Notes: generated from the sequence alone by a model not told the origin. 47,230 bases of DNA from Acetobacterium wieringae (GCF_026646375.1 NZ_JAIPPU010000022.1:1-47230); one strand, 5' to 3'; shown: positions 16,783 through 24,652, counted from the first letter of the stretch. Translations and numbers: made by a program.

Positions 16783-18369
16783 TTAATCTACTTTTGCTGT
16801 CAGCAAGTTATAATTATTGCTGGCGATTGTGAAGTCCGAGCTGGAATTCAGTCGCTGGAAACCGCTGTAAGAATTATCAGAGACTTGAATTTGAGTTCCT
16901 TCAGGATTATAGATCAGGTAAGAGTAGGTTGCGCCGCTATTGGTAAACGTATTGTTTCGAAGCACGGCTTGTGATCCAACACCTCTGAATCCGATACCAT
17001 ATTTGTCGATACTGCTATACTGGAAGCTGGAGTTTTCCACCACTACATTGGTTGTCTTGGAAGTGCTGCTGGCACTGATTAACGGAATTTTATTGACATT
17101 TGTAACGTTCATTCCGGAGATCGTGGTATCCTTCACTTCTCCAATAAACCAGTACAATGCACCGGCCATCCCGGTTGAGTCAACGGTAACATTGGTAATG
17201 TTTGCCTGATAGCTGTTACCGATACTGAATGCGCCAATATCGGTGGTTGTTGGCTTCGCACCACTGATATTGACATCGCTAATGCTTAAGCTGTTGGCAT
17301 CAGCAATTTTGAATCCCAAACCGCTACCGGTGATGGTTAAGCCTTTAACTGTGACATTATTGGCACCGGTATTGATATGCATCCCGACAACGCTGTTCTT
17401 GACACGACAATTTTCAAAGACGATGTGATCCGGTGGGGTCGGGAATTTTTCATTACCAGCTACTGCAATACCGCCACCAGGGGCGTTATTGAACTCGACG
17501 TTTCGAAACAGGAAATTGCTGTTATCACCGCGAATATACGCTGCATGAAGCCATTTTGTTCCGCCGTCGTTGGCGTTAAGAATGCTGTCGGTCATGGTTA
17601 AGTCGTTGGTTCCGGAAATCTGAATGGGCATCCCGGTTTTATCAATTTTAAGATTGCTGACGGTGACTCCCTGATTACGGCTGCTTCCAGATTGTCCCAT
17701 TTTCAGGCCCACATACATACTGTCCATCGAAACATCTTTGATCGTCAGATTGCTGATGCCCTGGAAATACATTCCCTGTACATTACTGATCATGCTGTTG
17801 GCATAATAGTCGGCTCCAGCGATGGTGTTCTGGGATTGTAATGTCAACCCTTCAAGGGTTACGTTTGAGATATAGACATCAGGATTTGACCATAAAATAT
17901 TTGCAACTGCCGACGGCTGTGGTGCCATGTACAAGATGGCCCCATAACCACTGATTCTGGTGTTGCTCTTTACTTCCAATTGGCTGGTGACCACATAGGT
18001 TCCCGCCGGAATTGTCAAAGTAACGTTTTTACTGCTAGCATCATTAATCGCTTTTTGAATGGCTACGGTATCATCGCTAACACCATCCCCTTTTGCTCCA
18101 AAACTTTTAACTTCAAGCGTTGTTGTTGGTTCAGTCGTTGTTGTCGGTTGGGTTGTTGTTGGTTCGGTTGTTGTCGTTGGCTCGGTTGTTGTTGGCTCGG
18201 TTGTTGTCGTTGGCTCGGTTGTTGTCGTTGGCTCGGTTGTTGTCGTTGGCTCGGTCACAACTGGTTTTGTAATTCTAGGTGGTTTAACGCGAGCTGCAAA
18301 TGCAGAATTCACAGGCATAACACTAAATAACATAAATAATGTGACTAAAAAAACAGATATCTTTTTCAT
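16783..18369 (-). CDS. Secreted beta-helix protein with Thr/Pro-repeat stalk (pectate lyase 3-like)
   Basis: Exported protein of 528 residues. A signal peptide (about 1-26) is followed by a stalk of about 50 residues made of TEPTTT-type repeats (about 38-86) and a beta-helix domain starting with SFGAKGDG at about 91-98. The beta-helix is practically the same as in the preceding ChW-bearing gene, so the two proteins differ in how they are presented: ChW modules there, an extended and probably wall-spanning or glycosylated stalk here. No LPxTG sorting signal is seen. Its 480-base leader carries three GEMM-type RNA elements. A role in matrix binding or processing is inferred from location and fold; the enzymatic reaction is unknown. 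Confidence 0.87.
   Translation of the reverse strand: MKKISVFLVTLFMLFSVMPVNSAFAARVKPPRITKPVVTEPTTTTEPTTTTEPTTTTEPTTTEPTTTTEPTTTQPTTTTEPTTTLEVKSFGAKGDGVSDDTVAIQKAINDASSKNVTLTIPAGTYVVTSQLEVKSNTRISGYGAILYMAPQPSAVANILWSNPDVYISNVTLEGLTLQSQNTIAGADYYANSMISNVQGMYFQGISNLTIKDVSMDSMYVGLKMGQSGSSRNQGVTVSNLKIDKTGMPIQISGTNDLTMTDSILNANDGGTKWLHAAYIRGDNSNFLFRNVEFNNAPGGGIAVAGNEKFPTPPDHIVFENCRVKNSVVGMHINTGANNVTVKGLTITGSGLGFKIADANSLSISDVNISGAKPTTTDIGAFSIGNSYQANITNVTVDSTGMAGALYWFIGEVKDTTISGMNVTNVNKIPLISASSTSKTTNVVVENSSFQYSSIDKYGIGFRGVGSQAVLRNNTFTNSGATYSYLIYNPEGTQIQVSDNSYSGFQRLNSSSDFTIASNNYNLLTAKVD
16928..18051 (-). repeat. 1,124-bp block repeated in the neighbouring gene (copy 2)
   Basis: Direct repeat of 14740-15863, in the same orientation. 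The shared block covers most of the beta-helix domain but neither the N-terminal module nor the last 48 codons or so. Recombination between the copies would delete 2,188 bases and fuse one promoter, riboswitch and N-terminus to the other's C-terminus. Confidence 0.9.
18118..18256 (-). repeat. Tandem 15/18-base repeats encoding the TEPTTT stalk
   Basis: Repeated units related to GAGCCAACGACAACAACC on the minus strand encode (T)TTEPTT repeats. Tandem coding repeats of this kind can change number by slippage, which would change stalk length in frame. Confidence 0.85.
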
Positions 18370-18380
18370 GATGGTATTCC

Positions 18381-18454
18381 TTTCGGTAGCCGGCTGCCAT
18401 TTTACAGGCCCTTAGCTTTGCGTCCCAACTTTTCAGTTGGTTTGCCTTTATCGT
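18381..18454 (-). ncRNA. c-di-GMP-I (GEMM-I) riboswitch, gene-proximal copy of a tandem
   Basis: It contains GGCAAACC, the CAACT-GAAA-AGTTG P2 arm, GGGACGCAAAGC and the 3' segment GCAGCCGGCTACCG, followed directly by AAAGGAA and, 7-8 bases on, the ATG of the stalked beta-helix gene. Close in sequence to the copy at 16568-16646. A perfect hairpin (18450-18465) overlaps its 5' edge. Confidence 0.92.
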
Positions 18455-18465
18455 TGAATAACGAT
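18450..18465 (-). other. Hairpin overlapping the 5' edge of the proximal riboswitch
   Basis: On the minus strand ATCGTT-ATTC-AACGAT forms a 6-bp hairpin whose second arm contains the first bases of the riboswitch. A comparable hairpin overlaps the middle copy (18560-18581). It may compete with the aptamer; this is inference. Confidence 0.35.
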
Positions 18466-18490
18466 GAATTGCAAATAAAAAACTTCCCTT

Positions 18491-18563
18491 TCGGTAACTG
18501 GCTGCCATTTTACAGGCCCTCTAGCTTTGCGTCCCTATTTTTCAATAGGTTTGCCTTTATCGT
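18491..18563 (-). ncRNA. c-di-GMP-I (GEMM-I) riboswitch, middle copy of a tandem
   Basis: It contains GGCAAACC, the P2 arm CTATT-GAAA-AATAG (different bases from the proximal copy, with pairing preserved), GGGACGCAAAGC, and GCAGCCAGTTACCG at the 3' end. The compensated P2 arm supports a functional RNA. It is followed by GAAAGGGAAG and a T-rich tract, which could be a weak termination point but without a strong hairpin. Confidence 0.9.
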
Positions 18564-18628
18564 TGGAAAGTGATTCCACGATCAATATTAGAATTTTATA
18601 GATGCTCTTTTGAGTATAATACCTTCCT

Positions 18629-18702
18629 TTCAGCAGCTGGCTTTCATTTTACAAGCCTTCTCGCTTTGTGTCTCTGACTCTCGCCAAATTTACTCTTATC
18701 GT
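18629..18702 (-). ncRNA. Degenerate GEMM-like element, distal copy of a tandem
   Basis: The same scaffold is recognisable: ACGATAAG at the 5' edge, a GNRA-capped arm (TGGC-GAGA-GTCA), ACACAAAGC, GGCTTGTAAAATG and GCTGCTGAAAGG. The two most conserved ligand-side segments have changed: GGCAAACC has become AGTAAATT and GGGACGCAAAG has become AGAGACACAAAG. It may be a decayed aptamer or one with altered ligand preference. Confidence 0.6.
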
Positions 18703-19172
18703 AAAAAAACAAATCACACCTTAAATAACTCATTAAATCAAATCCAATTGATTTGTTAAGTAAATTTTTTACGCTTCATCCTTTGAATTATAAATACAAA
18801 GGTTCTCTTACCAAGTAAATATTCAAATATTAAAATATTTACTTTGCTCGGGGTCAATATATCACATTTTTAGATTCTAGTCAACACCTTTTTTGAATTA
18901 TTTTTCCCCATATTTCAAAACCGTCTCAAGCGCTACATATTGATACCATCAACATGTGACTTCAAGATATTGTATCTATTTCGATCAATTGCTATCATTA
19001 CCTTAAAGGCGTTATTGCCTGAAATTTTTCATTTCAAACATCAGTGATTCGTAGTGCAACTCATTTCAAATTTAAATTTAACGCAGATAAATCACATTTT
19101 GGGGTAATAAATAACTATAAGCAATCAGTTACTTTTTATACATAAGAACTTTGTATCGGAGGAGGCTAAATT
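18703..19172. other. Gene-free region between divergent genes: long leader and promoters
   Basis: Minus-strand side: the promoter at 18856-18884 and two leader hairpins. The first is AAGTAAATATT paired with AATATTTACTT (18813-18844); the second is CCTTTG paired with CAAAGG (18780-18802). Plus-strand side (about 18900-19172): AT-rich, with a possible -10 (TATACA near 19138) lacking a clear -35, and a strong GGAGGAGG ribosome binding site before 19173. I see no further gene. Confidence 0.6.
18856..18884 (-). promoter_or_regulatory. Sigma-A-type promoter of the tandem-riboswitch leader
   Basis: TTGACT (18879-18884) and TATATT (18856-18861), exactly 17 bases apart on the minus strand. Transcription would start near 18849 and give a leader of about 480 bases holding all three GEMM-type elements. 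Confidence 0.75.
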
Positions 19173-20036
19173 ATGTTTGAAAAATTTAAATCTCAACTGA
19201 TTAAAATGGATGCACGATTGTTCAAAGGTACTATCAAGTCATTTTATATTAAACATGTCCAATATAAAGGTAAAGCATATTTTTTAACCAAAGAATTATA
19301 CTTTCCACCACATGCAACTGCAAACAAGCGCATCCGGCTGGGTTCTGCTAGCGAATTATTAGCGGTTGGTGGTGATCTAAGTCCTGAACGCATTATTTTT
19401 GCGTTCAAAAATGGTATTTACCCATCAAATCTTGTTGATCAGCCAATTCTATGGTGGACTTCAGAAATCCGTTGCATTTTATTTCCTGAGCGCCTTCATA
19501 TTTCAAAAGTCATGTGGCGCATAATTAAGCACAATCATTTTCAACTGACCGTAGATAAAGCGTTTGACGATGTCATCAATGGCTGCACGGAGTCCCGAGA
19601 AACGTACACCTGGCTCACCCCCGACCGTAAAAAATCATGCTACGCTTTGCATGATTTAGGTTATAAACACTCCATCGAGGTTTGGCAAGATGACAATCTC
19701 GTTGCCGGATTGTTTGGCTTCTCATGCGGCTCATATTTTTATATCTCTTCAATGTTTACACGAGTTAACCATGCTTCGAAATTTGCAATGATTGCCTTGA
19801 CCATTCGACTGGAACAACTCAACTGGGCAATGATCGATTGCGGAACCTGGCCAACCGATCATCTCACAAGTATGGGTGTCGTCACAATCGATCGTGACGA
19901 GTTTCTAAAACGACTGTACCAAAGCATCAATGTTCCTACTATTATCAACAACTGGGATGACCTTTTTGAAAATTGGGACTTTTGCCAAGCTGTCAAAGAT
20001 CACTTGGCAAAAAATAACCTCGATCCGATATCGTAA
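19173..20036 (+). CDS. Aat-like (leucyl/phenylalanyl-tRNA-protein transferase family) protein, copy 1
   Basis: Soluble protein of 287 residues with clear Aat-family landmarks: ELLAVGGDLSPERI (61-74), NGIYP (80-84), QPILWWTSE (90-98), LTVDKAF (125-131), YTWLTP (145-150), HSIEVWQDD (166-174), SSMFTRV (192-198) and MIDCG (220-224). Known Aat enzymes move Leu or Phe from tRNA to protein N-termini. This one departs at key places: Ser192 stands where E. coli has Glu156, and Gly224 where it has Gln188, while Asp222 (Asp186) is kept. It has an extra N-terminal segment of about 45-60 residues and a C-terminal WDDLFENWD extension, both shared with copy 2. It is the only plus-strand gene in the EPS locus and has its own strong ribosome binding site. 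It may act on an EPS amino sugar, or be a non-catalytic partner of copy 2; function unknown. Confidence 0.85.
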   Translation: MFEKFKSQLIKMDARLFKGTIKSFYIKHVQYKGKAYFLTKELYFPPHATANKRIRLGSASELLAVGGDLSPERIIFAFKNGIYPSNLVDQPILWWTSEIRCILFPERLHISKVMWRIIKHNHFQLTVDKAFDDVINGCTESRETYTWLTPDRKKSCYALHDLGYKHSIEVWQDDNLVAGLFGFSCGSYFYISSMFTRVNHASKFAMIALTIRLEQLNWAMIDCGTWPTDHLTSMGVVTIDRDEFLKRLYQSINVPTIINNWDDLFENWDFCQAVKDHLAKNNLDPIS

Positions 20037-20058
20037 ATTCTTCTACCGTCGTACCGAT

Positions 20059-20778
20059 CTAATTGCGACCTTCAACCAGGTCATATTCTGTTAGCATCGC
20101 TTTAATTCGATCTCTGGGATTAAACATCATCACATCAATGATCGATAAGTTTGGTACAAACTGATGATAAAATTGTCGATATTTTAATGCTTCCCTCGTT
20201 TTAATAAATTTAAGTTCAATACCATTTTCTGCAAATTTACTTTTTGAATATAAGTCCATTCCACCGATTGAATTTATATAACGTTTTGCCGCCAATTCTT
20301 TGCACACAAAAATCACTGAATCCTGATAGTCCAACTCCGTCGGTAAATTGAAAGTGGACTCTATAATAATCTTGGTTCTAATATCCAGATAGTAGCATAT
20401 TTCCTTGATATTATTCTGCAAAAACATTACTACATTATAATCTTCGAAATTCATTATCTTTTCAATAAGAGGATAAATATTCTTAAATTCTGGCGCCTTG
20501 TGATACGAATTTTCAATTTTGTTCAAAATTGTGGTTCTTCCTTTAGAACCATTTCGATTTTCAAAGCTCCGTTCATATATTTTCAGGTACGTACTGTCCC
20601 GATTTACAGGCAACGTGATCATCAACGGTTCGCCATTTAATAAGATCCTGTTTCTGTTGATCCACCCTTTTTTAATAAACTGCACATCATCTGCAATAAC
20701 AAAATAATCTGAACAATTTATCATTTGAAAATATCCAATATACGGAAATAAATAAGGTTGCATTATTGAAACATCCAT
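20059..20778 (-). CDS. WbqC-like family protein, copy 1
   Basis: Soluble protein of 239 residues of the WbqC-like family (PF08889 type). The N-terminal IMQPYLFPYIGYFQ segment, DDVQFIKKGWINRNRI and the C-terminal SIIDVMMFN are hallmarks. Members occur in O-antigen and capsule loci; I know of no firmly established reaction, though a sugar-decorating transferase role is often presumed. It is the last gene of the long leftward operon and ends 22 bases from the convergent Aat-like gene with no visible terminator. About 190 bases without a recognisable gene separate it from the second WbqC-like gene. Confidence 0.88.
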   Translation of the reverse strand: MDVSIMQPYLFPYIGYFQMINCSDYFVIADDVQFIKKGWINRNRILLNGEPLMITLPVNRDSTYLKIYERSFENRNGSKGRTTILNKIENSYHKAPEFKNIYPLIEKIMNFEDYNVVMFLQNNIKEICYYLDIRTKIIIESTFNLPTELDYQDSVIFVCKELAAKRYINSIGGMDLYSKSKFAENGIELKFIKTREALKYRQFYHQFVPNLSIIDVMMFNPRDRIKAMLTEYDLVEGRN

Positions 20779-20968
20779 TTTGATTCCTCGCTTTTTTTGC
20801 CAAGATTAATATTCACCATTTCGGGAAATTTGGGAGAATTTGCTAAGAATTATCATGCAATTGTACGCCTGGGTGACTTGCATTCATTTTACACTCACAA
20901 AAATGTGTTGTTGATAAACAATCATAAAAGGAATCTCCATTGCCAAAACCAAATTCAGATTTTCTCAG

Positions 20969-21679
20969 CTAAAATAACCCATAGTCATCCAGCATTCTGT
21001 TTATCTCTGCTGGTGAATTAAACATCATCACATCAATGATTGAGAGCTTTTCTTCAAATACCAGTCGCCGTTGGGGATAGCGCTTTATCTTCACCGAGTG
21101 AAAATGTATTATTATCCCGGATTTTTCGTATTTTTCAGGATTAAAAAAAGAAAGCCCTCCAATCGGATTCCAGTATTCCTCCACATTACCCAATTTTTTG
21201 CAGATATTAAGGGCCCACTCATCCGGTTCATTGGCTGGCTCAATTTCCAGGTTCATTTGAGAAAAAATATCTATATTTTTCTTAATCCCCAGATAATCAC
21301 AAACACAGTTCATTGCATTAAGATTTAAATAAGTAATGCTTTCTGTATTTAACGCAAAAGCTTTTTCGATCACCGCTATGGTCTCCTTGTAAAAGGGGGC
21401 TATTTTTTTATAGTGATTCAATTGGCAAAGGATCTGATTTCTCCAATCTTCATTATTTCTTATCGAAACATCTTGTATTTTCGTGAGATGTGAAGCTTTT
21501 ACCAGAGGTACGCAAATATATTGGACTCCTTCGCACGGTTTTAAAATTCGATTTCTTTCAATCCACCCATGCCGAATAAACTGAACCGTATCAAACAAAA
21601 TAAACCGATCTACCTGCTTTAATAAACTAAAATATCCCAGATACGGGAAAAAATAGGGTTGCATTATTCCAATGATCAT
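20969..21679 (-). CDS. WbqC-like family protein, copy 2
   Basis: Protein of 236 residues with the family's IMQPYFFPYLGYF start, DTVQFIRHGWIERNRIL and SIIDVMMFN near the end. It is clearly related to the neighbouring copy but well diverged, so two different substrates or sugars are possible. It starts one base past the stop codon of the flippase gene upstream, which points to one transcript. The sequence does not reveal the chemistry. Confidence 0.88.
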   Translation of the reverse strand: MIIGIMQPYFFPYLGYFSLLKQVDRFILFDTVQFIRHGWIERNRILKPCEGVQYICVPLVKASHLTKIQDVSIRNNEDWRNQILCQLNHYKKIAPFYKETIAVIEKAFALNTESITYLNLNAMNCVCDYLGIKKNIDIFSQMNLEIEPANEPDEWALNICKKLGNVEEYWNPIGGLSFFNPEKYEKSGIIIHFHSVKIKRYPQRRLVFEEKLSIIDVMMFNSPAEINRMLDDYGLF

Positions 21680-21680
21680 C

Positions 21681-23141
21681 TTACGCTCGCTTCTTTCGAT
21701 TGCCCAACATCTCTTTTACAGTGACCATCAAATATGTCAGACTTTCAAATTTAAGTAATTTTGCCATTCCAAAATAAATTAAGATTCCGGCACCGACCTG
21801 TAGTGTCAGGGTTATTAACGGATTCATATTAAGCCATGAAAAGAAATAGATAATCACACCCATTGCCAAAGATAATAAAAGCGACGGCATTACATCCTTT
21901 AATTGTTGTACGTAACTGTAACTTAACAACTTCTTATTGGGATAGGCATTGATAAAGGAACAAGCAACGCTGCTGAAAAACATACCGGCTGCAATCGCAT
22001 AGATACCATAAGGAATCGAGATTCCCAATATCATCAGGCTGACGATATTTTTGACTATTTCCAGCTTCAAAAAAATATCACTTCGGCCCAAAGCATTGAT
22101 TGCCTGGAGATTAGCGGTATGAATTGGTAACAACGCAAATGCTGCACAGGAAATCTGTAAGAATGGCACGCAGGGTAACCATTTGTCAGTCAACAGAATT
22201 GTGACTAGTGGTTCTGCAATCACTGCCAGTCCAACCATCATCGGAAAGATAAAAAAAGCACTGGTCACAATCGCTCTTCTGACCATTTCCTTGACTCGCT
22301 GTCGATTATCCTGTTTGAGGGCCAGAGCCGGAAACAGAACCGATTGGATTGAACCATTTATGTTTGAGACAATCAACGATGGAAATTGCTGACCTCGATT
22401 AAAATAACCCAGCATCTCAGGATTATAGATTTTTGCGATGAACAAGCTTTGAACATTGTTATAGAGCATATTAATAAGTGCTGAAATTAATAATTTCCAG
22501 CCAAATGAAAAAAGACCTTTCAAACTTTCCAGAGAAAATTGAAACCCCGGTCGCCACTTTACTGTAAACCACAGAATTCCCGCCACCATCAATTGATTCG
22601 TAAGTTGCTGGACTACCAGTGCCCAGGCACCATACCCATTGTAAGCCATCACAATACCGATTGTTCCTGAACCAACAACAGCGCCTAAACTACTGTAAAA
22701 CAATTTTTTGAATTCCAGATTTCTGGCTACTACAGCATTTTGAATCGAATTCAAACCACCTAAAAACAAGGTGGTCGATAAAACTCGAAGTAATGGTATA
22801 AGCATTGGATTCTCAAAAAAATCGGCAATCAACGGTGCCGAAATAAACAGGATTGCATAACATACCCCGGCAACCACTAAACTTAAAAAAAATACGGATG
22901 AAAAATCAGTTTCATTTGCATCCTTCTTCTGAATAAGTGCTGTATTAAATCCATATTGAACAAATACGTTGGCAAACGAGATGAATATCATAATTAATGC
23001 GATTGTCCCATATTCTTCTGGTAATATGAGACGTGCCAGTACAATTTGTACAACGAACTGTATTCCCTGAGTGCCCAGTCGCTCCATAAATTTCCAGAAC
23101 AAAGATGTAATCACTTTAGATTTAATTTGCTTATCGTCCAT
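21681..23141 (-). CDS. Wzx-type polysaccharide flippase, copy 1
   Basis: Integral membrane protein of 486 residues with about 12-14 predicted hydrophobic helices, of the polysaccharide-transport branch of the MOP superfamily. The N-terminal ITSLFWKFMERLGTQ and QIVLARLILPEEYG are typical of Wzx/TuaB-like proteins. It would flip undecaprenyl-linked repeat units to the outer face. A second flippase gene follows directly upstream, so this locus has two. Confidence 0.9.
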   Translation of the reverse strand: MDDKQIKSKVITSLFWKFMERLGTQGIQFVVQIVLARLILPEEYGTIALIMIFISFANVFVQYGFNTALIQKKDANETDFSSVFFLSLVVAGVCYAILFISAPLIADFFENPMLIPLLRVLSTTLFLGGLNSIQNAVVARNLEFKKLFYSSLGAVVGSGTIGIVMAYNGYGAWALVVQQLTNQLMVAGILWFTVKWRPGFQFSLESLKGLFSFGWKLLISALINMLYNNVQSLFIAKIYNPEMLGYFNRGQQFPSLIVSNINGSIQSVLFPALALKQDNRQRVKEMVRRAIVTSAFFIFPMMVGLAVIAEPLVTILLTDKWLPCVPFLQISCAAFALLPIHTANLQAINALGRSDIFLKLEIVKNIVSLMILGISIPYGIYAIAAGMFFSSVACSFINAYPNKKLLSYSYVQQLKDVMPSLLLSLAMGVIIYFFSWLNMNPLITLTLQVGAGILIYFGMAKLLKFESLTYLMVTVKEMLGNRKKRA

Positions 23142-23161
23142 AATCCTTCTTCCAGGTTATA

Positions 23162-24652
23162 TTATTTGATATTTTTTTTCTTCGGTACAAGTTTTCTCGT
23201 TGTCTGATCTTTTACAATTTCAATAAACCCTCTGAAATCCTCGGGCATGTATTTAATAATAAAAAATTTAAAAGCTAAGAGATACATAAAACCCACTGCA
23301 AACGTCATGACAACCAGTCTGATCAGCGCATATGGTAAGGTTGCCACAGGCGTGCTAATCAGATAACTGATGCCCCCAATAATAATACTGACAAGGATAA
23401 TTGGCGTTAAATAACCCAATAACTCTCTCATTTTAAGCTCAACCAAATGCCCAATCAGAAATGTCATAATAAAATAGTTGATGATAATTGCAATTGTTGT
23501 TGTCACTGCAACTCCGACGATCCCCCAATCTTTGCCAAGATATGCCCCCCCGATTACCAGAGTTGCATATGCAATTTGTACCCAGAGCCGTTTATAGACC
23601 GCTCCTAACGAACGTACCAGCGCATCACCAATTTTATACGCCATTCTAAAAAATAAGCTGACAATTAATATTTTGAAGGGGAGGATGGTTTCTTCCCACT
23701 TCGGGCCCAAGACCACTTGAACTAAGTCTGCACCCATTGTCAGCGACACAATCGTAATTGGAAAAGCCAGAATGGCGATCAGCGCTGTTAAATTCATGAC
23801 GACATAACGGATTTTTTTATGTTCATCCTGATACATGGCCAAAAGAGGAAACAAAACCCGTTCCATCACTGTGGCAATCAGGTTTGTTGGTACCAGTAAC
23901 AATTGATAGGCTCGATTATAAAATCCTAAAGCTGCACTTCCAAGCGTTTGACTCACAACAAAATAATCTCCCTGATTGGCAATATTATTAAATAGCTTCG
24001 AGAGGGCATATCCGGTCCCAAAATTAATCAGTTCTTTGGCTGATTCCTTTTCAATTTTTAACCTAAATTTAATTGGCTTTTTGATAATTGACATCACGGT
24101 TTGAAACATAACACTGATAATTTGAGCAAATACGAGCGACCACGCACCAAAACCATTCAGGGCAAGTATGATTGCCACGGCCCCATTGATGATCGCTGCC
24201 ACCGTATTTATAATGCTGATGGTTTTAAATCGCATTTCTTTTTGAAGCAGTGCTTCTGATACACCAGAGATACTGTGAATAACAAATACGATTGAAAGTA
24301 CTCGCAACATGGTAATATCATCTGACCCAACCAGGCTGGCGATTACGGATGAAAAAATAAAGATCGTCAGATAAATAATGAGCCCCAGTATTAAGTTTAA
24401 GGTATTTCCGGTTGCAATGTAGTCGTCTGACAATTGTTTTTTTTGAACAATGGCACTTCCCACACCCATCATCCAGAATATTTCAGCAAAACTGATGATG
24501 ATCTGAATCGTTGCAACTTGGCCAAACTCTTGGGGCAACAATAATCTGGACAAACTCATTGTAATTAACAACCGGATCACAACACTGGCCAACCCCATAA
24601 TTGTCATCCAGTAAACACCTAAAAATGCCTTATCTTTGTTTGATTCCTTCAT
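23162..24652 (-). CDS. Wzx-type polysaccharide flippase, copy 2
   Basis: Polytopic membrane protein of 496 residues, same MOP-type family as the neighbour (N-terminal LSRLLLPQEFG segment, many hydrophobic helices) but only distantly similar. Two flippases with only one recognisable polymerase suggest either two different repeat units or one export path for a side glycan. A basic C-terminal tail (VPKKKN) is cytoplasmic. Start at ATG behind AGGG. Confidence 0.88.
   Translation of the reverse strand: MKESNKDKAFLGVYWMTIMGLASVVIRLLITMSLSRLLLPQEFGQVATIQIIISFAEIFWMMGVGSAIVQKKQLSDDYIATGNTLNLILGLIIYLTIFIFSSVIASLVGSDDITMLRVLSIVFVIHSISGVSEALLQKEMRFKTISIINTVAAIINGAVAIILALNGFGAWSLVFAQIISVMFQTVMSIIKKPIKFRLKIEKESAKELINFGTGYALSKLFNNIANQGDYFVVSQTLGSAALGFYNRAYQLLLVPTNLIATVMERVLFPLLAMYQDEHKKIRYVVMNLTALIAILAFPITIVSLTMGADLVQVVLGPKWEETILPFKILIVSLFFRMAYKIGDALVRSLGAVYKRLWVQIAYATLVIGGAYLGKDWGIVGVAVTTTIAIIINYFIMTFLIGHLVELKMRELLGYLTPIILVSIIIGGISYLISTPVATLPYALIRLVVMTFAVGFMYLLAFKFFIIKYMPEDFRGFIEIVKDQTTRKLVPKKKNIK

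Noticed and set aside
17980..18415. Two plus-strand reading frames rich in Cys/Trp/Gly or Val opposite the stalk repeats
   Set aside because: They are the antisense of the TEPTTT tandem repeats and the riboswitch, have no ribosome binding site, and their odd composition follows from the repeat.
20779..20968. Possible small gene or promoter between the two WbqC-like genes
   Set aside because: Only a 14-codon frame without ribosome binding site and no promoter boxes with proper spacing; left as spacer.
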